Notes: generated from the sequence alone by a model not told the origin. A stretch of DNA of 64,000 nt from Thiomonas intermedia (GCF_002028405.1 NZ_CP020046.1:2666001-2730000); one strand, 5' to 3'; shown: positions 25,093-33,469, numbered from the stretch's first letter. A program made the numbers and translations.

Positions 25093-26463
25093 ATGCATTC
25101 GGATTCACCGGACAAACCCGCAGCCAACCCGGCGCGGCGGCGCTTCATGCGCGACACCACCCTGGCGACCGCCGCGGCTGCGGCAGGGGCCGCGGGGCTG
25201 GGTGCGGTTCTACCCCAGACGGCCCAGGCCGCGCCGATGATCGGCGGCGGCGGCTGGCTGCCCGTGCCCAAGGCCAAAGGGCCGCGGGTGGTGGTGGTGG
25301 GCGGCGGCACCGCAGGCCTGACCCTGGCCAAGTATCTGAAGAAGGAGAACCCCAAGTTCGATGTGCTGCTGCTGGAGAAACGCAGCCAGTACCAGAGTTG
25401 CTTTTGCAGCAACCTCTGGTATCCCGACGTGGTGAACATGGCGTATCTGGCCAACCACAGCTACCTCGACGCGGCGCAGACCAACGGCTACACCTACTAC
25501 AACTGCACCGTCACCGGGGTGGACCGCGATGCCAAGCGGCTCTACACCAATATGGGCCAGGTGATGTATGACTTTCTGGCGATCTGCCCGGGCATCGACT
25601 ACGACTTCACCCGCTTTGGCATTCCCGCCGACGATCTGGATACGCAGTTCGCCATCCGTCAGATGTATCCGGGCGGCTGGATCCAGCCCACCGAGCAGGT
25701 CTCGGTGCGCAACAAGATCCAGGGCTTCGCCGGGGGCACCTTCGTGGTCACCGTGCCCACGGGCAACTACCGCTGCCTGCCGTCGCCCTACGAGCGCGCC
25801 TGCATCGTCGCCGGCTGGATGAAGAAGACCGGCGTGAAGGGCAAGGTACTGCTGATCGATCCGAACCCCGACATCATCATCAAGGCCAAGGGCTTTCACG
25901 CGGCGTTCAACGAGCTCTACAAGGACATCATCGAGTACCGACCGTCGTCCACCATTCGCGGTGTCGATCCGTGGAAGAAGATCATCAAGACCGAGATCGA
26001 CGACATCAAATTCGACGATGCCACGCTTTATCCCGGCGTACAAGGCGGCTACATCATCCAGCAGATGGGCCTGGTCTCGCCCGACAGCACCCAGCGCGAA
26101 GCCAATATCGATCCCTTTCACTACAACATCAAGGGCGATCACTACGTCTACGCCTGCGGTGACGTGCGGCCCATGGGTTACTCCAAGAGTGGCAACACCG
26201 CCAACACCGAAGCGCATTACGTCGCCAAGGTCATCGCCTCGCGGGCCAAGGACAAGGACGTCAAGATTCCCTGGCAAAGCCCCGAGACCCTGTGCTACTC
26301 CATGGTGGATCTGCAGCCCAACAAGGCCATCTACGTGGACGCTCATTACAACCCCAAGACCTTCGGCTTTGCCAATGTGAAGGAGGACGATACCCGCAGC
26401 GTGGCCAACGCCGCGGCCTATCTGGCCTGGGGCAATGGGCTCTACACCGACATGTTCACCTGA
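25093..26463 (+). CDS. Exported FAD-dependent sulfide dehydrogenase-like flavoprotein (FccB/FCSD family)
   Basis: 456 residues. The start at 25093 follows GGAGG. A Tat signal (RRRFMRDTTLA, then an Ala-rich stretch ending TAQA) exports it folded with FAD. The Rossmann motif VVVVGGGTAGL is at residues 66-76. The redox cysteines typical of flavocytochrome c sulfide dehydrogenase seem present: QSCFCSNLWYP (Cys103/105) and CLPSPYERAC (Cys228/237), and the FAD-binding YACGDVR is near residue 352. FccB normally transfers electrons from sulfide to a c-type cytochrome FccA; no fccA is seen. The next gene instead encodes a Rieske protein. Sulfide or another reduced sulfur compound is the likely donor, but the Cys arrangement (CFC) differs from textbook FccB. 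Confidence 0.8.
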   Translation: MHSDSPDKPAANPARRRFMRDTTLATAAAAAGAAGLGAVLPQTAQAAPMIGGGGWLPVPKAKGPRVVVVGGGTAGLTLAKYLKKENPKFDVLLLEKRSQYQSCFCSNLWYPDVVNMAYLANHSYLDAAQTNGYTYYNCTVTGVDRDAKRLYTNMGQVMYDFLAICPGIDYDFTRFGIPADDLDTQFAIRQMYPGGWIQPTEQVSVRNKIQGFAGGTFVVTVPTGNYRCLPSPYERACIVAGWMKKTGVKGKVLLIDPNPDIIIKAKGFHAAFNELYKDIIEYRPSSTIRGVDPWKKIIKTEIDDIKFDDATLYPGVQGGYIIQQMGLVSPDSTQREANIDPFHYNIKGDHYVYACGDVRPMGYSKSGNTANTEAHYVAKVIASRAKDKDVKIPWQSPETLCYSMVDLQPNKAIYVDAHYNPKTFGFANVKEDDTRSVANAAAYLAWGNGLYTDMFT

Positions 26464-26626
26464 GAGCCTGTGAACCTTTCCGCCATGCCCGCCCTGCACG
26501 CCAAGACACCCCTGATCTTCGTTGCAAAGGCACGCGGCCATAGCTCGCGCTATGGCGGTGCCTTGCGCCGCGGTCGGGTGCGTTTTGACGCGCTTTTCGG
26601 ACAGGCCCGAAACATTCACAAGCCCT
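26463..26626. repeat. Long self-complementary element between flavoprotein and Rieske genes
   Basis: About 164 bp whose two halves are imperfect inverted repeats. The centre is very stable: GCCATAGC (26537-26544), loop TCGC, GCTATGGC (26549-26556), extended by GGCAC/GTGCC and GCAA/TTGC. The outer arms pair CTGTGAA...TTTC with GAAA...TTCACAA. Part of the outer arm (26605-26620) recurs exactly, inverted, at 62670-62685. It looks like a MITE-like or REP-type palindromic unit. The rest of the 308-bp gap up to 26771 holds only the Rieske ribosome site. Confidence 0.6.
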
Positions 26627-26771
26627 GAGTTGTTGCAGGTGGGTTCGCGCTGGTCGCGGCCTGCCGTCCGTTGTGGTGACGGCGCGGTGTTGTCTCCACT
26701 GCACCGCTTGCCTTTCTCGGGAGGCTTCCTCCTCGCCTCCCGATCTTTTCCTATCCAGGGAGTCTGCGCCG

Positions 26772-27488
26772 ATGCAACGCCGACGCTTCATTCAAATCTG
26801 TTCCACCGCCGCGGCTGGTTGCGCCGCGCTCGACCTGTCCACCCTCACGCTGCCGGCCTGGGCCGCCGACGTGCCCGATGTGCCCCAGCCCCCCGTGCTG
26901 CTGACCGACGCCCAGGGCGCGCCGCTCAAGGCGTCCCAGCTCGGCACCCGCGAGGCCTATGTCTTCAGCTACCCCTACGCCAGCACCCCGGCCTTCCTCA
27001 TCCGCCTGCAGGGCGCGGCGGCGCCTGCCCAACTCAGCGCGGAGGGGCAGAGCTACGACTGGCCAGGCGGTGTCGGGCCCGACAAGACGCTCGTGGCCTA
27101 CACCGCCATCTGCGCCCACCAACTGTCGTACCCGGAGAAGGACAGCAGCGTGATTTCCTATGATCCCAAGGCCACCCAGGTCTCGGGCAAGCCGGGGATG
27201 ATCGTCTGCTGCGCCCATCAAAGCGTGTACGACCCCTCCGAGGGCGCCAAGGTGATGAGCGGCCCGGCGCCGCATCCCCTGGCGGCCATCATCCTCCAGC
27301 ACGACCCCCAGGCCGACACGCTCACGGCCACCGGCGTGATCGGCCATCCGATGTTCGAGCACTTCTTCAAGCTCTACCGCCTGCAACTCATCCACACCTA
27401 CGGCGCGGCGCACTTCCAGGCCACCGCCCCCACGAAAGCCGCCGCCGTGCCGCTTAGCCAGTATTCGGCCTATGTGGCGCATTGCTGA
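26772..27488 (+). CDS. Tat-exported Rieske [2Fe-2S] protein
   Basis: A 238-residue periplasmic or membrane-tethered iron-sulfur protein. The N-terminus MQRRRFIQICSTAAAG is a twin-arginine signal. The cluster ligands are Cys114-x-His116 (ICAHQ) and Cys146/147...His149 (VCCAHQ), followed by the Pro loop SGPAPHPL. The spacing between the two ligand boxes is 29 residues, longer than the usual 15-17. The extra segment (SYPEKDSSVISYDPKATQV) may alter the cluster environment. Placed directly after the FCSD-like gene, it may be its electron acceptor, although a palindromic element separates the two. No cytochrome b or c1 gene is near, so it is not part of a bc1 operon. Confidence 0.85.
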   Translation: MQRRRFIQICSTAAAGCAALDLSTLTLPAWAADVPDVPQPPVLLTDAQGAPLKASQLGTREAYVFSYPYASTPAFLIRLQGAAAPAQLSAEGQSYDWPGGVGPDKTLVAYTAICAHQLSYPEKDSSVISYDPKATQVSGKPGMIVCCAHQSVYDPSEGAKVMSGPAPHPLAAIILQHDPQADTLTATGVIGHPMFEHFFKLYRLQLIHTYGAAHFQATAPTKAAAVPLSQYSAYVAHC

Positions 27489-27616
27489 AGGGGTTTGACG
27501 CGGCAGGTGAGATCTGGCGGCTGTCATCTTCCGTTGCGACTCTGACTTTCGCTGACCCAAAGCGCGCGCCACTTGGCGTGCAATAGCGTGAGTCAAAGAC
27601 GCAAGGAAGAGGACAC

Positions 27617-28057
27617 ATGGATATTCAGACCATCGATCAGCAGTATCAGCAACTGCAGGGCGAGGCGCAGCAGGTCGGACAGCAGTTGCAGGCCTTGGCC
27701 GGCAAGCTGCAGACCGCTGCGCAAGGCGGCAATCAGGATGCCCGCGAGTGGCTGCTCGACCTGCGCGAAGTGGCGTTGGGTGTGCAGACCGAGCAGCAAC
27801 AGATGAGCCAGGTGCTGCAAGCCATTCACGCCATGTGGCAGAACCAGGCGCAGCAGATGCAGGCCATGCCGGCCGCCATGCAGCCGGGCTATATGCCGCA
27901 AGGCATGATGTCGCAGAACGCCGCCATGCCCATGCAGCAGCAGGGAGGCGGCATCATGGGTGCGCTCGACGGGTTTCTCAACTCGGGTTTCGGCCGTGCC
28001 ATGGAAATGGGCGCAGGCATGGGACTGGGCGACGATCTGATCAACAAGATCTTCTGA
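27617..28057 (+). CDS. Small Gln/Met-rich protein of unknown function
   Basis: 146 residues, no signal peptide or membrane helix. Residues 1-70 are Gln-rich and helical with heptad-like spacing (IDQQYQQLQGEAQQVGQQLQ), likely a coiled coil. Residues 75-115 are low-complexity and Met/Gln/Pro-rich (NQAQQMQAMPAAMQPGYMPQ, later MQQQGGG). The C-terminus is amphipathic (GAGMGLGDDLINKIF). I do not recognise the family; the Met-rich part might bind metal, but this is speculation. ATG 27617 follows GAGGA. It is the last gene of the rightward run flavoprotein-Rieske and is convergent with moeA 27 bp away. Confidence 0.6.
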   Translation: MDIQTIDQQYQQLQGEAQQVGQQLQALAGKLQTAAQGGNQDAREWLLDLREVALGVQTEQQQMSQVLQAIHAMWQNQAQQMQAMPAAMQPGYMPQGMMSQNAAMPMQQQGGGIMGALDGFLNSGFGRAMEMGAGMGLGDDLINKIF

Positions 28058-28084
28058 AGCAGTCCGCAACGCGGCGACGGGGGC

Positions 28085-29371
28085 TTACACCAGTCCTTCG
28101 AACAGCAGCACGTCGACGTCCTCGCCCGCCTGCACGGTTTCCTGATCGTGGTGCAGCACGATGAGCCCATGGGCCTGCGACATGGAGCTCAGCACGCCGG
28201 CGCCCTGGTTGCCGAGAGGGCTGACCTGCCATCCGCCGCCCGGCAGGGCCGCAAGCAGGCCGCGCTGATACTCGGTGCGGCCAGGGCGTTTGCGCAAGGC
28301 CTGCGTGCTCCTGGCGCGAAGCAGGGGCTGCGGCATGTCGAGAGCGCCCATGCCATGCAATAGTGCGGGGCGCACGAGAGCATAGAACGTCACCATCACC
28401 GCCACCGGGTTGCCCGGAAGGCCGAACAGCCAGGCGCGATGCGCGTCGCCGTGAAGCTGACCGAAGGCGAGCGGTCGACCGGGGCGCATGGCAATGCGCC
28501 AGAACAGCACCTCGCCCAGCGCCGCGAGCGTGCTGCGCAGGTAGTCCGCCTCGCCCACGCTGACGCCGCCCGAGGTGAGCACCACGTCGGCACACTCGGC
28601 TGCGTGCCGCAAGGAGGTCTCCACCGCCTGGGGGTTGTCCGGGACCACGCCGAGATCGATCACGTCGCAGCCCAGCCGCTCCAGCATGCCCCAAAGGGTG
28701 TAGCGATTGCTGTCGTAGACGCAGCCGGGGTCGAGAGGCTGCCCCACCGAGCGCAGTTCGTCGCCGCTGGAGACGATGGCCACACGCAGCCTGCGGCGTA
28801 CAGGAACCTCGGACAGGCCCAGTGAGGCCAGCAGCCCCAGATCGGCCGGGCGCAGCAATTTGCCGGCGGGCAGCGCGGCCTTGCCGCGGGCCAGGTCCTC
28901 GCCTCGCAGGCGCCGGTTGTCGCCCGGGCGAACCCGCCCGGGTGGCAAGGTGAGGGTGGCGCCTTCGACGTGGCAGAGCTCTTGTGGCACCACGGTATCG
29001 CAGCCCTCGGGCATGACGGCGCCGGTCATGATGCGCACGGCGCTGCGCGGCGGGACGTCGCCGTCGAAGGCATGGCCCGCAAGGCCGCGTCCGGCGATGG
29101 TCAGCACGGTATCGCCCTGGGTGGCAAGGTCGCTGCTGCGCAGGGCGTAGCCGTCCATCGCCGAGTTGTCGTGCGAGGGCACGTCGATCGGGGAGATGAG
29201 GTCGTGCGCCAGCACCCGTCCCAGCGCGGCGCGTATTGCAAGTTTCTCGGTGGTCTGGACCGGCTTGATGCCGGCCCGAAGGATGTCCAGCGCCTGGTCG
29301 ACGCGGAGCGCGTCGGGGTCGTAGCCGTCCACGCAGGAAAGGATGTGCTGCAGATCGACGGGGGCTGTCAT
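28085..29371 (-). CDS. moeA: Molybdopterin molybdenumtransferase MoeA
   Basis: A 428-residue cytosolic enzyme that inserts molybdate into adenylylated molybdopterin. It shows PIDVPSHDNSAMDGYALR near residue 65, RIMTGAVMPEG, the central VAIVSSGDEL and VYDSNRYTL, then LTSGGVSVGEADYL, and the C-terminal domain with GLPGNPVAVMVTF. All are family motifs. Its ATG overlaps the mobA stop codon (ATGA), so it is translated from the mobA-moeA message. No moaA-E genes are nearby. It supplies cofactor for molybdoenzymes encoded elsewhere. Confidence 0.95.
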   Translation of the reverse strand: MTAPVDLQHILSCVDGYDPDALRVDQALDILRAGIKPVQTTEKLAIRAALGRVLAHDLISPIDVPSHDNSAMDGYALRSSDLATQGDTVLTIAGRGLAGHAFDGDVPPRSAVRIMTGAVMPEGCDTVVPQELCHVEGATLTLPPGRVRPGDNRRLRGEDLARGKAALPAGKLLRPADLGLLASLGLSEVPVRRRLRVAIVSSGDELRSVGQPLDPGCVYDSNRYTLWGMLERLGCDVIDLGVVPDNPQAVETSLRHAAECADVVLTSGGVSVGEADYLRSTLAALGEVLFWRIAMRPGRPLAFGQLHGDAHRAWLFGLPGNPVAVMVTFYALVRPALLHGMGALDMPQPLLRARSTQALRKRPGRTEYQRGLLAALPGGGWQVSPLGNQGAGVLSSMSQAHGLIVLHHDQETVQAGEDVDVLLFEGLV

Positions 29372-30045
29372 GGCGAAAGGCGGTCCTGGCGTTGCAGATC
29401 GTCCGGGGTGTTGAAATTCTGGAAGGCCAGCGGATCGTCAAACTCGACGACGGCCAGCCGGTGGCGTTCCGCCCACAGTGCGACCTTGCGGTCCCCCGCC
29501 TGCAGAAAGGCGCGCAGATCGTCGCGCAGCCCGGCTTCCATCAGGCAGAACACGGGTTGCAGCCGGCCGCCTGCACGCGGCATGGCCATGCGTGCGCCCT
29601 GCGCGAGCAAACCGTGGCCCAGACGCTGCGCCAGGTCGCCGGGCAGTCGTGGGGTGTCGCAGGGCACACTCAGCAGATAGGCGGTGGAGCAGGCCTCCAG
29701 ACCGGCAAGCATGCCGGCGAGAGGGCCGGCAAAGGCGAGGTCGGCGTCGTCGCTCACCAACGGCGCGCCCCAGGCGCGGTAGACGGCCAGGTGGCGGTTG
29801 GCGTTGATCAACAGGGGCCCGACCTGCGGTTGAAGTTGCTGCAGCACATGCAGGGCAAGCGCCTGGCCGCGCCAGGGCTGCAGCCCCTTGTCCGCTCCGC
29901 CCATGCGCAGGCCGCGGCCGCCCGCGAGGATCAGGCCGGTGAGGTCGGCGGGGTCGATGCGGCAGCGCGGCTGGGCCGGAACGCCTTGCGTCCCGCCGGG
30001 CGAGGCATGCTCGCTGGCCTCGATGCGGCCTTGAGATGCCGTCAT
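29368..30045 (-). CDS. mobA: Molybdenum cofactor guanylyltransferase
   Basis: A 225-residue enzyme attaching GMP to molybdopterin to give the MGD cofactor of DMSO-reductase-family enzymes. The nucleotide-binding loop LTGLILAGGRGLRMGGADKGL sits after an N-terminal tail of about 35 residues, LLSVPCDTP is the metal-binding motif, and NFNTPDDL closes the protein. ATG 30045 (MTASQGR) is preferred over longer frames. It lies one base after the stop of the small membrane protein gene and overlaps moeA. Confidence 0.92.
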   Translation of the reverse strand: MTASQGRIEASEHASPGGTQGVPAQPRCRIDPADLTGLILAGGRGLRMGGADKGLQPWRGQALALHVLQQLQPQVGPLLINANRHLAVYRAWGAPLVSDDADLAFAGPLAGMLAGLEACSTAYLLSVPCDTPRLPGDLAQRLGHGLLAQGARMAMPRAGGRLQPVFCLMEAGLRDDLRAFLQAGDRKVALWAERHRLAVVEFDDPLAFQNFNTPDDLQRQDRLSP

Positions 30046-30046
30046 G

Positions 30047-30388
30047 TCAAGGCCGCCCCTGCCCGTCGCGCTCCTCGATGGGCTGCGTGGCGCAGGCACT
30101 GTCGGCGTAGCGAGCCGGGCCCTTCATGATGGAGACGACGAGGCAGCCGACGCCCACGGTGAACACCAGCGCCGCATCGAACAGGCTGACGCCCATGCAG
30201 AAGATGTCGATCAGGTCGCGGGCGGGCTGCGGATCGGTTTTGAGCAGACCCGGCTGGTAGCCGGTCTTGATCCAGGCGCCGATGATCCAGGGCAGGCCGA
30301 CCCCGGCGACGTAGGCCGGTATCAGCCATCGCGTCAGCGTTCGCTCCAGGCCCGGAGGGCCCAGCGGAGGGGCGGGGCGTGCAGACAT
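30047..30388 (-). CDS. Small membrane protein of unknown function, in the mobA-moeA operon
   Basis: 113 residues with two predicted membrane helices (about LIPAYVAGVGLPWIIGAW and LFDAALVFTVGVGCLVVSIM), and a hydrophilic loop between them (KTGYQPGLLKTDPQPARD). The family is not recognised. ATG at 30388; it ends one base before mobA, which argues for co-translation. A link to molybdenum cofactor use is only positional. Confidence 0.65.
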   Translation of the reverse strand: MSARPAPPLGPPGLERTLTRWLIPAYVAGVGLPWIIGAWIKTGYQPGLLKTDPQPARDLIDIFCMGVSLFDAALVFTVGVGCLVVSIMKGPARYADSACATQPIEERDGQGRP

Positions 30389-30398
30389 GCTCCGGATG

Positions 30399-30785
30399 CT
30401 ACAGCCGCGCGCCGCCGGGCGTGGGGTGCATGTGCTCGAAACGCCGTTGACACGCGGTGCAGCGCAAAGCGGTCGGCTCGGCCATCAGCCGCGCCGTCTC
30501 GATCTCGGCGTCGCAATCGATGCAGACGCCGAAGTCGGGTGTATCGAGCCGCTGCAAGGCCCGGTCGATCGCGGCCAGCTCGGTGGCATCGCGGGCGGTG
30601 GAGGCGATTTCCAGGGCGTCCATCGCCTCGACGACGGCCTCGTCGTCGGTCTCGCCGCGATGGCTGCGCACGGCCAGGGTGCCTTCGTCGCTGATCGATT
30701 CGCTGCGCAGATCGGCCACCATCTGGGCACGGCGCAGCAGCAGTTTGTCGCGCAGGTCTTGGCGTTGTTCGAGGCTCAGGCTCAT
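30399..30785 (-). CDS. DksA/TraR-family zinc-finger protein
   Basis: 128 residues from ATG 30785, which has GGGAG upstream (longer frames lack one). The N-terminal half is a helical coiled coil (LSLEQRQDLRDKLLLRRAQM). The C-terminal C4 zinc finger is CIDC (about residue 88) and CTAC (about 109), followed by QRRFEHMHP. The domain order matches DksA-like RNA-polymerase secondary-channel proteins. The coiled-coil tip reads DDEAVVEAMDALE, and it is shorter than E. coli DksA (151), so it is better called a DksA/TraR paralogue than dksA itself. It lies upstream of the small membrane protein and mobA on the same strand, with a 10-bp gap. Confidence 0.8.
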   Translation of the reverse strand: MSLSLEQRQDLRDKLLLRRAQMVADLRSESISDEGTLAVRSHRGETDDEAVVEAMDALEIASTARDATELAAIDRALQRLDTPDFGVCIDCDAEIETARLMAEPTALRCTACQRRFEHMHPTPGGARL

Positions 30786-30890
30786 GTCGTTCTCCCGGTA
30801 GTGGTAGGCCAGATGAATGGGCGTTGCAGGCACATCATGCCTTCATTGTGAAATCCGACGCGAACCAGCGGCTTGCGCTGGCGCAACACC

Positions 30891-32429
30891 TCAATCGCGG
30901 TGCATGAACTGGCGCAGCCGGAATCCGAGCAGTCGCAATGTGGCAAAGTAAAGCAGCCCCGCCACCGCCAGCAGGCCCAACCCCGTGCCCAGTCGCGCCA
31001 GATCGCCGTGCGCACGGTCCCAGGGCAGTTTTTCGGCGCCCCAGAGGAGCACGCCGGCCAAGGGCAGTTGCGCCAGCGCAATGCGGCCGGCGTACTGTCC
31101 CCAGCCGGGCTGGGGCTGGAACATGCCGCGCCGACGCAAACCGCGAAACAGCAGGCTGGCGTTGAGTAGCGCGCCGATGGAGATGGCCAGGGCCAGGCCC
31201 GCGTGTCCCAGCCAGGGCACGAACAGCAGGTTCATCAGCTGGGTGCACAGCAGCACGACCAACGCGATCTTGACCGGGGTGCGCAAATCCTGCCGAGCAT
31301 AGAAACCCGGCGCGAGAATCTTGATGCCGATCAGCGCGATCAGCCCGATGCCGTAAGCGCGCAGCGCGCTGGTCGTGGCCAGCACGTCGGCATGATCGAA
31401 GCGGCCGTAGTTGAACAGCATCGAGACCAGGGGCTGGGCAAACAGCAGCAGGGCGATGGCACTGGGCAAGGCCAGCACCAGGGTGAGGCGCAGGCCCCAG
31501 TCCAGCAGCTTGCTGTATTGAACGTTGTCTTGCGCCGCGCTGGCGCGCGACAGGCTGGGCAATAGCACGGAGCCCAGCGCGACGCCCAGAATGGCGGTCG
31601 GAAATTCCATCAGCCTGTCGGCATAGGCCAGCCAGGACACGCTGCCCGCGTGCAGGTGCGAGGCGATCTGCGTGTTGATGACGATCGAGACCTGCGCCAC
31701 CGAGACCGAAAGACTCGCGGGCAGCATCTGCTTGACCACCCGGTGCACGCCCTCCGAACGCCATGCCTTGAGAAAGCTCAGGCGAAAGTGCGGCATCACG
31801 GCGTACCTGCGCAGCGCCGGCCATTGCACTGCGAGTTGCACCACACCGCCGATCATCACGCCGATCGCCAGGGCAAAGATGGGCGGATGCACCAGGGTGT
31901 GAAAAGCCAGTGCCGCACCGATGATGGCCAGATTGAGTAGCGCGGGGGTCACTGCGGGAATCGCGAAATGTTTCCAGGTATTGAGAATGCCGGCACTCAG
32001 CGCCACCAGCGAGATCAGGCCGGCATAGGGAAACATCAACCGCGTCATCCAGACGGCCGCATCGAAGGCCTCAGGTCGCAGCCCCGAGGCCGTGAGCCAG
32101 ACCAGCACCGGCGAAAGCAGCACCCCGGCCAGACTGATCCCTGCGAGGATCCAGAGCAAGGCGGTCGAGACCTGATCGATCAGTTCCTGCGTCTGCGCCT
32201 CCGACTGGGTCTGCCGCGTCTTCGACAACAGAGGTACGAAGGCCTGCGAGAACGCGCCTTCGGCAAACATGCGCCGAAGCAGATTGGGCAGGCGGAACGC
32301 GACGTTGAAGGCATCGGTCCAGGCGCTGGCGCCGAAATAGCTGGCCACCATGATTTCGCGCACCAGGCCCGTGATGCGCGAGGTCAGCGTGAGCAGGGAG
32401 ATGGTGGAGGCGGCCTTGAGAAGATTCAC
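30891..32429 (-). CDS. murJ: Lipid II flippase MurJ
   Basis: A 512-residue inner-membrane protein with about 14 helices, moving lipid II to the periplasm for peptidoglycan synthesis. The start MNLLKAASTISLLTLTSRIT and GLVREIMVASYFGASAWTDA are the family signature, as is RRMFAEGAFSQAFVP. The start codon is GTG at 32429 with no ribosome site. A TATAAT -10 element ends only eight bases before it, so the message may be leaderless. It is divergent from rpsT, a gene order common in betaproteobacteria. Confidence 0.95.
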   Translation of the reverse strand: MNLLKAASTISLLTLTSRITGLVREIMVASYFGASAWTDAFNVAFRLPNLLRRMFAEGAFSQAFVPLLSKTRQTQSEAQTQELIDQVSTALLWILAGISLAGVLLSPVLVWLTASGLRPEAFDAAVWMTRLMFPYAGLISLVALSAGILNTWKHFAIPAVTPALLNLAIIGAALAFHTLVHPPIFALAIGVMIGGVVQLAVQWPALRRYAVMPHFRLSFLKAWRSEGVHRVVKQMLPASLSVSVAQVSIVINTQIASHLHAGSVSWLAYADRLMEFPTAILGVALGSVLLPSLSRASAAQDNVQYSKLLDWGLRLTLVLALPSAIALLLFAQPLVSMLFNYGRFDHADVLATTSALRAYGIGLIALIGIKILAPGFYARQDLRTPVKIALVVLLCTQLMNLLFVPWLGHAGLALAISIGALLNASLLFRGLRRRGMFQPQPGWGQYAGRIALAQLPLAGVLLWGAEKLPWDRAHGDLARLGTGLGLLAVAGLLYFATLRLLGFRLRQFMHRD

Positions 32430-32437
32430 CGGGCGGC

Positions 32438-32443
32438 ATTATA
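32438..32443 (-). promoter_or_regulatory. -10 element just upstream of murJ
   Basis: TATAAT on the minus strand ends eight bases before the murJ GTG start. No good -35 hexamer is seen. Transcription would begin at or within one or two bases of the start codon. Confidence 0.4.
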
Positions 32444-32498
32444 GGAACGACCCCGGGGCCGACTCGGTAAGTGCGCTGGTGCAGCACCGCTTTTGTTC

Positions 32499-32504
32499 TA
32501 TAAT
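32499..32504 (+). promoter_or_regulatory. -10 element of the rpsT promoter
   Basis: A perfect TATAAT lies 51 bp before the rpsT ATG. The -35 region (about 32476-32481, CTGGTG) is poor. A start near 32511 would give a leader of about 45 nt. Confidence 0.5.
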
Positions 32505-32555
32505 GGCCGGTTTTCCGAGCAGGCAACTCAAGTAGGATTTCAGAGGACTATCACC

Positions 32556-32852
32556 ATGGCAACCAAAGCCGCAGCCAAAAAGAAGAGCGTTCGCACCCCG
32601 TCGGGCCGCAAGCGCGCGCGTCAATCCATCAAGGCCAACGCCGCCAACACCGCACTGCGTTCGCGCTTTCGTACGGCTGTGAAGTCGGTGCGCAAAGCCA
32701 TCGCCGCAGGCGACCATGCCAAAGCCATGGAAGTGTTCAAGGCCAACGCTCCCGTACTGGATTCGATCGCCGACAAAAAGATTTTCCACAAGAACACCGC
32801 AGCGCGTCACAAGAGCCGTCTGAACGCGGCGATCAAGGCGCTCGCCGCCTGA
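32556..32852 (+). CDS. rpsT: 30S ribosomal protein S20
   Basis: 98 residues, very rich in Lys, Arg and Ala. It binds 16S rRNA early in 30S assembly. [20 protein letters not shown] and the repeated pattern [19 protein letters not shown] followed by [20 protein letters not shown] are family-typical. It is about ten residues longer than E. coli S20. AGAGGA precedes the ATG at 32556. It has its own promoter and a strong intrinsic terminator. Confidence 0.97.
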   Translation: MATKAAAKKKSVRTPSGRKRARQSIKANAANTALRSRFRTAVKSVRKAIAAGDHAKAMEVFKANAPVLDSIADKKIFHKNTAARHKSRLNAAIKALAA

Positions 32853-32891
32853 TTTGCCTTGCCTGCTCCGGCCGATCTTTGCATTGGCCAC

Positions 32892-32919
32892 AAAAAAGCC
32901 CGCATCCGCGGGCTTTTTT
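32892..32919 (+). terminator. Strong bidirectional intrinsic terminator after rpsT
   Basis: GCCCGC-ATCC-GCGGGC stem-loop flanked by six A and six T, 40 bp after the rpsT stop. The symmetry means it can also stop leftward transcription from the DUF3579 gene. Confidence 0.92.
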
Positions 32920-33067
32920 CATTTCACCTTCCTCCATTTCACCTTCCTCTCAAGGAAGCGCAGGGCCGCCCCAGGTTTTCTTGACCCCTCGGCGGGCGGG
33001 CTGGGTAAAGCCCGGCCCTGGGGGCGCTCTTCAAGTTCAGGGCAACACGGTGTAGAGGTGTCTCGTC

Positions 33068-33469
33068 TCAGGCGGTCTGAAACACGCGTTGCAAAGCGTC
33101 GCGCGCCACTTGCAGGTCGTCCATCGCAGCCTCTTCCTCGGCGAGGTCGGTGAGGCAGGCTTCGACCACATCGAGGTGGTTGTCGCGGGCGAAGTTGAGC
33201 AGAAAGTCAAAAGCCATCGGTTCGACGTCGCGCAGCGATTCGCTCACCACCAGGCAACGCACGCCGTCCACCAGCGTAGGGACGCAATAGGGCGAATAGC
33301 CGAGATGGGCTTCCTTGGTGCCTTGACCGACAGGGCGGAAGCGCGCCATCAGGCCGGCAAGGCGCTCGGACCAGTCGCTCGGGCGGAAGGTGCGGCCATC
33401 CTGAGTGATGCCGCGTATGAAAATTTCTCTGGGTTTGACCAGTTGGAGGGAGTGGGGAAGGGCGCTCAT
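33068..33469 (-). CDS. DUF3579 family protein
   Basis: 133 residues, cytosolic, function unknown. The sequence from MSALPHSLQLVKPREIF through FIRGITQDGRTFRPSDWSER, VPTLVDGVRCLVVSESL and FDFLLNFARDNHLDVVEAC matches the betaproteobacterial DUF3579 family. The ATG at 33469 fits the family N-terminus; the frame is open for 82 codons upstream without similarity. It is divergent from argD. Downstream (32920-33067) are a 15-bp tandem duplication starting ATTTCACC and an imperfect GC-rich hairpin. Confidence 0.8.
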   Translation of the reverse strand: MSALPHSLQLVKPREIFIRGITQDGRTFRPSDWSERLAGLMARFRPVGQGTKEAHLGYSPYCVPTLVDGVRCLVVSESLRDVEPMAFDFLLNFARDNHLDVVEACLTDLAEEEAAMDDLQVARDALQRVFQTA

